NCBI GenBank assembly: GCA_020849275.1
Contig: JADLGO010000026.1
Coordinates: 1-64,000, forward strand
From: Chthonomonadales bacterium
GTDB lineage: Bacteria > Armatimonadota > Chthonomonadetes > Chthonomonadales > CAJBBX01
DNA: 64,000 nt
Direction of reading: 5' to 3'
Part shown: one piece after another, positions 59,017 through 64,000 of the stretch
Position numbering within the stretch: position 1 is the stretch's first letter
How the letters are laid out: every line of letters starts with the position of its first letter
Notes under the pieces: model-generated
Told to the model about the DNA's origin: nothing
What the model saw: only the letters and a program-made list of their open reading frames with translations
The model's database searches: none
Made by a program: the position numbers and the translations under genes

Positions 59017-60126
59017 TCACTCCGTCGCCTCGGCGACGGGCGGCGATACGAAGCTCAGGTAGTGCTCGCGGATTCCGGCCTCCTGGGCGTCGCCCGCGTG
59101 GAGCGCCAGACGGTAGACGAAGCGAAGGGACTCGCCGCGTGGGAGGAGGTGGGCGCCGTCCTTCTGGCCGCGCGTGTAGTCGCCGAGGGCGAAGGGGTTG
59201 GCGCCCATCAGGCCGTAGTTGCGTACGTGCCAGTAGGTGGGGTAGCGGAAGCTGAGCGGGTGGTCCATCACGGCCACTCCGACGCGCCGGCCGTCGACGA
59301 CGCCGGAGTAGTCGCACCAGTGCGCGGCTCGGCCCCACGTCTCCGCCTCGTCAACCCCCCCGAACGAGTTCTCGATGCGTCCACCGCGCGGGACGTCCAT
59401 CGCGCTCGCCACGCGGACGGTTACGATTCCGCCCTCCTTCGTGTCGCCGAAAAGAGCATCGCCGTCCGTGGCCGTCAGAGTCAGATCGATGTCGATCAGG
59501 CGCAACTCGGGCGATCCGCGCCAGAAGGTCACGATGGCCTTCTGCTCGAGCACGCGCGCACCCACGGCATCGGTCCAGTCCGCGGTCGTCGCCAGTCGGC
59601 CGAAGACGGGCCCGCCCACGGCCTCATCGACCGATCGATGCACGGTGCGGCCGTGGCCGGGCTCCTCGCTCCAGTTGTCCACCCCGTTGACGGCGCCGAA
59701 CGCGAAATAGAGCGAGCGGTGGTGATGGTGGTCGCGGGTTTCGTCCGGCACCTCCTCGGCCATGGGCCAGGCGCGGGTGAGCGGCACGCCGCCCGGCGCT
59801 CGGAGCGGCCAGAAGTACGGGCGGGCGGGCACGTCGGCGTACCGATAGACGGTAAGCTCCTCGCCGTCGAGCCAGACCTCCACGCGGTCGCCGCGGTCCT
59901 CCACGCGCACACCGCCGCCGGCGGGGACCGGCGCTGGCGACATCTCGAGCGTGTCGCTGGCCGCGGCGAACGGAACGATCACGGCGATGGCATCGCCATC
60001 GGGCTGGGCGGGCAGCACTCTGCCGCCGAGCGCGAGGCCGGCGGGAGCGGCGCCGCCCCAGGGGATGCGCAGGGGGCAGTGGCGGCGGGCGTGGGCGCCG
60101 GCCCGTACGAGGACTCGCTGGCTCAT
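59017..60126 (-). CDS. PmoA/DUF6807 family protein
   Basis: A 369-residue protein with the family's conserved blocks: RPYFWPLRAPGGVPLTRAWPM, then DETRDHHHHRSLYFAFGAVNGVDNW, GDTKEGGIVTVRV and DYSGVVDGRRVGVAVMDHP with PTYWHVRNYGLMGANPF. No signal peptide is visible. PmoA proteins occur in sugar-degradation loci of soil bacteria, often with oxidoreductases, and have a beta-sandwich fold; their biochemical role is not settled. GGAGGAGGCCG lies before the ATG at 60126. Confidence 0.88.
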   Translation of the reverse strand: MSQRVLVRAGAHARRHCPLRIPWGGAAPAGLALGGRVLPAQPDGDAIAVIVPFAAASDTLEMSPAPVPAGGGVRVEDRGDRVEVWLDGEELTVYRYADVPARPYFWPLRAPGGVPLTRAWPMAEEVPDETRDHHHHRSLYFAFGAVNGVDNWSEEPGHGRTVHRSVDEAVGGPVFGRLATTADWTDAVGARVLEQKAIVTFWRGSPELRLIDIDLTLTATDGDALFGDTKEGGIVTVRVASAMDVPRGGRIENSFGGVDEAETWGRAAHWCDYSGVVDGRRVGVAVMDHPLSFRYPTYWHVRNYGLMGANPFALGDYTRGQKDGAHLLPRGESLRFVYRLALHAGDAQEAGIREHYLSFVSPPVAEATE

Positions 60127-60168
60127 CGGCCTCCTCCGCGGCGCTCGCCCGGGCGGCGGCGCCGGCCG

Positions 60169-61134
60169 TCAATGGCTCACGTATTCGGCGAACAGCTCGC
60201 TGACGGAATGATCCAGATGGATGCGACGGATGGCGTCGGCGAGCAGAGGGGCCACGGAGAGCACCTGGATCTTGCCATCGGCGGGCGGCGCCGGCAGCGG
60301 GATCGTGTCGGTGATCAGGAGCGTGCTGAGCGCCGAGTCGCTCAGCCGCGGGATCGCGTCTCCTGAGAGCACACCGTGCGTGCAGCAGGCGTGCACCTCG
60401 CGCGCCCCGCGCTCCAGCAGCGCCTCAGCCCCCTGCACGATGGAGCCGCCGGTGTCGATCATGTCGTCCACCATCACACACACCCGGTCGCGCACCTCGC
60501 CGATGATCTCCTTGACCTCGACCGCGTTCGGCTCCGGGCGACGCTTGGCGATGATGGCGATCGGCGTTCCAAGGCGCTCCGCCAGCGCGCGGGCGCGGGC
60601 GACGCCGCCCACATCCGGCGAGACGACGACGGTGTTCCCGTCGCGGAACCCACGCCGCACGAGCTCGTCGCCGATCATCGGCCCGGCGTAGAGGTGGTCA
60701 ACCGGCACGTCGAAGAAGCCCTGGATCTGCCCGGCGTGCAGGTCGATGCACAGAACGCGGCTGGCTCCGGCCACCGTGATCAGGTTGGCTACCAGGCGCG
60801 CTGTGACCGGCTCGCGGGGCTTCACTTTCTTGTCCTGGCGCCCGTAGCCGTAGTAGGGGAGCACGACGGTGATGCGGCGCGCGGAAGCGCGTCGGAACGC
60901 GTCGATCATGATCAGCAGTTCCATCAGGTGCTCGTTCACCGGTGTGCACGTCGGCTGTACAAGGAAGGCGTCCAGCCCGCGGGCGCTCTCGTCGATCTTG
61001 ACGCAAGTCTCGCCGTCCGAGAAGCGGTGCACGGTGAGCCGGCCGAGCGGCACGCCGAGCATGGACGCGATCCGGGCGGTGAGCTCCGGGTTCGCGGTAC
61101 CGGTGAAGACGCGCAGGTCAGGCGTCGGAGCCAT
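60169..61134 (-). CDS. prs: Ribose-phosphate pyrophosphokinase
   Basis: A 321-residue PRPP synthetase: ribose-5-phosphate plus ATP gives PRPP, the precursor of purines, pyrimidines, NAD, His and Trp. DGETCVKIDESARGLDAFLVQPT, PYYGYGRQDKK, ASRVLCIDLHAGQIQGFFDVPVDHLYAGP and the PRPP loop VCVMVDDMIDTGGSI are complete. The ATG at 61134 lies inside the last codons of glmU (17-bp overlap), so translation is coupled. The glmU-prs order is widespread. Confidence 0.97.
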   Translation of the reverse strand: MAPTPDLRVFTGTANPELTARIASMLGVPLGRLTVHRFSDGETCVKIDESARGLDAFLVQPTCTPVNEHLMELLIMIDAFRRASARRITVVLPYYGYGRQDKKVKPREPVTARLVANLITVAGASRVLCIDLHAGQIQGFFDVPVDHLYAGPMIGDELVRRGFRDGNTVVVSPDVGGVARARALAERLGTPIAIIAKRRPEPNAVEVKEIIGEVRDRVCVMVDDMIDTGGSIVQGAEALLERGAREVHACCTHGVLSGDAIPRLSDSALSTLLITDTIPLPAPPADGKIQVLSVAPLLADAIRRIHLDHSVSELFAEYVSH

Positions 61135-62533
61135 CGTGCTTCTCCCGCGCCGCCCGCCAGCGGCGCGCCCAGTCGGGCTTGATGACGGCCCGCGAGCGAG
61201 CGATGGCAAGCGAGTCGGTGGGGACGTCCTCGGTGAGCACGCTGCCGGCGGCCGTGACCGCGCCCGCACCCACTTCGAGCGGCGCGATGAACGTCGTGTG
61301 CGTCCCAACGAACGCGCCGTCCCCGATCACGGTGCGGTGCTTGCGGAAGCCGTCGTAGTTGCACGTCACCACGCCGGCGCCGATGTTGGCTCGCGCGCCG
61401 ACCTCGGCGTCGCCAAGATACGTGAGGTGCGAGGCCGAGGTGCCCGGGCCGAGCGCGGTGTTCTTGAGCTCCACGAAGTCGCCGATCCGCACGCCGTCCG
61501 CCAGCCGGCACCCCGGACGCAGGTTGGCGAAGGGGCCGATGCGCACGGAGGAGCCGATCTCGGCGCTGACCAAGTGCGAGGCGACGATGACGCACCGGTC
61601 GCCCACACGACAGTCGCGCAGGCAGGCGAACGGGCCGATGGCGCAGCCCTCGCCGAGCGCGGTGTCGCCGTGGAGGAAGGTCTGCGGCTCCAGCACGGTG
61701 TCGCGCCCAACGGTCACGCCGACATCGACGTAGGTGGCCGCGGGGTCCACGACCGTGACGCCGGAGAGCATCAGGTCGGTCAGCAGGCGCCGACGCAGCG
61801 TGGCGGCCGCGGCCGCCAACTCGACGCGGGTGTTGACGCCGGCCACCTCCCGCGCGTCGTCAGTGGCGACGGCCTCCACGCGGCCGCCGTCCGCCGTCAG
61901 GACCCCGACGGTGTCGGTCAGTTGGAGCTCGCGCTGCGCGTTGTTGGGCCGAATGCGCGCGAGCGCGCCGAAGAGGGCAGCGGCGTCGAAGCAGTAGAGC
62001 GAGGGGTTCCACTCCTTGATCGTGCGCTCCTCTGGCGTCGCGTCGTTGTGCTCCACGATGCGCGCCACGGTGCCCTCCGGGCTGCGCAGGATGCGGCCGT
62101 AGCCGGTTGGGTCGTCGAGCGTGGCGGTGAGAAGGGTCGCTGCCGCGCTCGCGCGGCGGTGGTGAGCCACGAGGCGTTTCAGCGTCTCCGGCTTCAGCAG
62201 CGGGACGTCGCCGGCGAGCACCAGAACCTCGCCAGAGAAGCCGCGCAGGACGGGCTCGGCGGCGCGGGCCGCGTCGCCAGAACCGCGCTGCTCGGTCTGG
62301 AGCGCGTACTCCACGTCGTCGCCGAGGCCGGCGCGCACCATCTCGGACTCGTGCCCGACCACGACCACGACGCGCTCGATGCCAGCGCGCCGGCAGGCGT
62401 CGATCACGAGGCGGGTGAGTGGGCGGCCGCAAAGGGTGTGGAGCGGTTTGGGGATGGCCGACCGCATTCGGGTGGAGCGGCCGGCCGCCAGGATGACGGC
62501 GGCGCAAGCCGGTGCGGAGGTGGGCACAGTCAT
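61118..62533 (-). CDS. glmU: Bifunctional UDP-GlcNAc pyrophosphorylase / GlcN-1-P acetyltransferase
   Basis: A 471-residue GlmU. The N-terminal nucleotidyltransferase has LAAGRSTRMRSAIPKPLHTL and TEQRGSGDAAR. The C-terminal left-handed beta-helix has hexapeptide repeats with the acetyltransferase site (ASHLTYLGDAEVGARANIGAGVVTCNYDGFRKH). It makes UDP-GlcNAc for peptidoglycan and LPS. AGGGAGCG lies seven bases before the ATG at 62533. It is expressed from the promoter at 62640-62669 and overlaps prs. Confidence 0.96.
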   Translation of the reverse strand: MTVPTSAPACAAVILAAGRSTRMRSAIPKPLHTLCGRPLTRLVIDACRRAGIERVVVVVGHESEMVRAGLGDDVEYALQTEQRGSGDAARAAEPVLRGFSGEVLVLAGDVPLLKPETLKRLVAHHRRASAAATLLTATLDDPTGYGRILRSPEGTVARIVEHNDATPEERTIKEWNPSLYCFDAAALFGALARIRPNNAQRELQLTDTVGVLTADGGRVEAVATDDAREVAGVNTRVELAAAAATLRRRLLTDLMLSGVTVVDPAATYVDVGVTVGRDTVLEPQTFLHGDTALGEGCAIGPFACLRDCRVGDRCVIVASHLVSAEIGSSVRIGPFANLRPGCRLADGVRIGDFVELKNTALGPGTSASHLTYLGDAEVGARANIGAGVVTCNYDGFRKHRTVIGDGAFVGTHTTFIAPLEVGAGAVTAAGSVLTEDVPTDSLAIARSRAVIKPDWARRWRAAREKHDGSDA

Positions 62534-62639
62534 GTCGCGCTCCCTGATGCCGGATCGAGGCTCGCGCGCGCACCCCCGCCCTCCGCGGAGACGGACCTCC
62601 GGCATCGGCCGGCAGTCCTGTCCGCGCGGCAGCCGGGCC

Positions 62640-62669
62640 ATTATAGGCAGGCGCTCGGACCTCTGTCAA
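62640..62669 (-). promoter_or_regulatory. Consensus sigma70 promoter for glmU-prs
   Basis: On the minus strand TTGACA (62664-62669), an 18-bp spacer and TATAAT (62640-62645). The expected +1 is near 62633, giving a leader of about 100 bases before glmU. Confidence 0.85.
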
Positions 62670-62716
62670 GTCGACGTCGGCGCCCACCCGGCTCCCTGGC
62701 GGCCCGCGGGCACGCC

Positions 62717-62746
62717 TTGACACCCGCGAACGAGCCCCCTTATAAT
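62717..62746 (+). promoter_or_regulatory. Consensus sigma70 promoter for the TPR protein gene
   Basis: TTGACA (62717-62722), an 18-bp spacer and TATAAT (62741-62746). The start near 62753 rules out the in-frame ATG at 62745 and supports the ATG at 62799. Confidence 0.85.
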
Positions 62747-62798
62747 GGCCACGGTGTCGCTACGCCGCGCATTGGCCGGGACAGGGAGGAAATGCAGG

Positions 62799-63377
62799 AT
62801 GAGCTCGCTCTCAGCCCCTCTACTTCAGGCCGGCATGAACGCCCTGAAGGCAGGCCGCACGCAGGAAGCCGTGACCCGACTTCAACAGGCCGCGAACGCC
62901 GACCCCAGCTGCTACGAGGCGTGGGCCTACCTGGGCGCGGCCCACACCCAACTACATGACTACGAGAACGCGCGCCAGGAGTTCGGTCGCGCGCTCCAGC
63001 TTCGGCCCGAGTCCGCGAAAGCGTGGTATAACCTCGGCGTGGCCCACCACAGGGCGGGCGACGAGGATGCCGCGCGGACCTGCTACGAGTCCGCCATCGA
63101 GCGCGACCCCGGCTACACGGCCGCGCGCGACGCGCTGGCGCGGATCGCCAGCCAGCCTGTCACGATGTCCTCTCTCTCCTCGCCGGGCGGCGCCGTCCGG
63201 CTCTCCGGCGCGCACACCGAGGCGCTGGACGAGCAGGCGGCCGAGCGCCCCGCCGGGCACGCCCTCACACCCCAGGAGATCGCCCGGCTCAGCACCCCAC
63301 AGGGTCAGTTCCACATGATGGGGGCGCAGGCGGGCGACGTGGCCGACGAGGGCGAGGAGGAGCCTCGCGCCTCCTGA
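62799..63377 (+). CDS. TPR-repeat protein
   Basis: A 192-residue soluble protein. Three tetratricopeptide repeats occupy about residues 8-110 (AGMNALKAGRTQEAVTRLQQAANADPSCYEAW, then ARQEFGRALQLRPESAKAWYNLGVAHHRAGDEDAARTCYESAIERDPGY). The C-terminal third is low-complexity with a conserved-looking LTPQEIARLSTPQGQFHMMG segment. GGGAGGA lies about ten bases before the ATG. It is divergent from glmU. It is probably a protein-interaction module; the partner is unknown. Confidence 0.85.
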   Translation: MSSLSAPLLQAGMNALKAGRTQEAVTRLQQAANADPSCYEAWAYLGAAHTQLHDYENARQEFGRALQLRPESAKAWYNLGVAHHRAGDEDAARTCYESAIERDPGYTAARDALARIASQPVTMSSLSSPGGAVRLSGAHTEALDEQAAERPAGHALTPQEIARLSTPQGQFHMMGAQAGDVADEGEEEPRAS

Positions 63378-63393
63378 CCCGTACAGACGCGGC

Positions 63394-63425
63394 GGCGCCG
63401 GGGCCGCAGTCCTCGGCCCGGCGCC
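63394..63425. terminator. Hairpin between convergent genes at the right end
   Basis: GGCGCCGGGGCCG (63394-63406) pairs with CGGCCCGGCGCC (63414-63425) with one bulged G, between the TPR gene and the gene ending at 63455. Confidence 0.55.
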
Positions 63426-63454
63426 ACCGCGCGCTTCCACGGCCCTTCCGGCAG

Positions 63455-64000
63455 CTAGTCCAGCGCCAGGAACTCCAGGGTCCGTCCCTTCCCGTCCTCG
63501 CCCGCGGCCTCCAGAATCAGGAGGCCCGTCTTCTCGCTGCCCTTCGGGTCCGCGGCGAACACGGCATCCAGCACCTTGCCGGCGAGCTTCTCGCTGCGCC
63601 ACACCGGCTTCATGTCGCCCATGGTGATGGCGTCAAGCTTCAGGTAGACCAGATAGCTGCCATCGGCGGCCTGCAGTGGCGCCCAGGCGTAGAGGCTGCC
63701 GTCGGCGCGCGGGTCGGAGAGGCCGAGGACCCCGGCCTTCGCGAGCTCCTGGGGCCATCCCATCTGCTGGATGGTCGCGGAGGGAAGGCGCGCGACTACC
63801 TCCCGGTAGATGCCCTGGGCCTGGTCGGGCAGCACCATGTCGCGACCGTACGAGATCGGTTTGGCGGCCGTGGGATCCACGCTCCAGACGGCGGGCATGT
63901 TCGTGCCGTCGAACCAGAAGGCGTAGAGACCGCCGTCACTGAAGCGGACCGTGCCCGTGATGTCGTTGATGTCTGGCGCGTCCTTGCGGGCGAAGGCGTC
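63455..64000 (-). CDS. Hypothetical protein, 5' end beyond the window
   Basis: The minus-strand frame stays open from the stop at 63455 to the right edge (at least 181 residues; the ATG at 63898 is internal, since the upstream codons read FSDGGLYAFWFDGTNMPAVWSVDP without a break). Tyr/Trp/Gly-rich strands (GLYAFWFDG, GSLYAWAPLQAADGSYLVYL) suggest a beta-propeller or similar extracytoplasmic protein. No family is recognised. Confidence 0.7.
   Translation of the reverse strand, partial: DAFARKDAPDINDITGTVRFSDGGLYAFWFDGTNMPAVWSVDPTAAKPISYGRDMVLPDQAQGIYREVVARLPSATIQQMGWPQELAKAGVLGLSDPRADGSLYAWAPLQAADGSYLVYLKLDAITMGDMKPVWRSEKLAGKVLDAVFAADPKGSEKTGLLILEAAGEDGKGRTLEFLALD

Noticed and set aside
1-64000. 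CRISPR array, rRNA, tRNA, riboswitch or replication origin
   Set aside because: Scanned by eye on both strands: no regular spaced repeats, no rRNA-like conserved blocks and no DnaA-box cluster were seen. A tool such as tRNAscan-SE or Infernal would be needed to be certain.

Overview
This is a very GC-rich (roughly 70%), gene-dense stretch of a bacterial chromosome. The gene content suggests a diderm, probably a member of the Armatimonadota or a neighbouring Terrabacteria phylum. The supporting genes are an MlaE-MlaF-MlaD lipid transporter (implying an outer membrane), an orphan secretin-type STN domain with a Gly/Tyr-rich tail, and a cinA-thpR-recA block lying near recX, rny and ymdB. There are also many secreted sugar-related proteins (PmoA/DUF6807, ADP-ribosylglycohydrolase-like, glycoside-hydrolase-like, CocE/NonD). 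The phylum is an inference; no rRNA gene is present to test it. Where I can see promoters they are near-consensus sigma70 (TTGACA-17/18-TATAAT).

Layout. 1-130: broken end of an insertion sequence with the first 20 codons of its transposase. 235-4653: TM2 protein, sugar ABC permease, STN protein, small membrane protein and sugar-binding lipoprotein; the last two follow a promoter preceded by two copies of a palindromic operator. 11270 down to 4675: one long minus-strand unit, mlaE-mlaF-mlaD-rplI-dnaB-purD. 11514-13699: two small unknown proteins and a degenerate PTS Enzyme I-like protein. 13108-15123: a DUF2079 membrane protein that has lost its N-terminus and reads on into its neighbour. 15092-18055: a distinct, lower-GC island with a SARP/BTAD regulator, a MauE-like protein interrupted by an amber codon, a DsbA-like thioredoxin, a secreted protein with 12 cysteines and a truncated secreted protein. 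I read this as a decaying dedicated oxidative-folding cassette.

18356-31009: a 25-residue membrane peptide, an aspartase/fumarase paired with a Clp-like AAA+ protein whose second ATPase domain is dead, an orphan ABC exporter permease, a site-2 protease, an alpha/beta hydrolase divergent from an FAD oxidoreductase, then cinA-thpR. 31131-42355: recA, a TlpA-like protein, an inactive-looking ADP-ribosylglycohydrolase, a collagen-like secreted protein, ymdB and rny, an HD protein, recX and a CocE hydrolase. 42531-52800: DUF4139 protein, CPA2 antiporter, a coupled pair of unknown envelope proteins, and smc. 52816-64000: a minus-strand run of secreted unknowns, a YidR-like propeller, a large glycoside-hydrolase-like protein, PmoA, prs and glmU, then a divergent TPR gene and a gene cut by the right edge.

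Information processing (dnaB, recA, recX, smc, rny, rplI), nucleotide and cell-wall precursor supply (purD, prs, glmU) and envelope lipid transport form the core. The remainder is carbohydrate-directed or of unknown function. The most unusual features are the Cys-rich/MauE/DsbA/SARP island and three apparent pseudoenzymes: the Enzyme I-like protein, the Clp-like D2 domain and the ADP-ribosylglycohydrolase.
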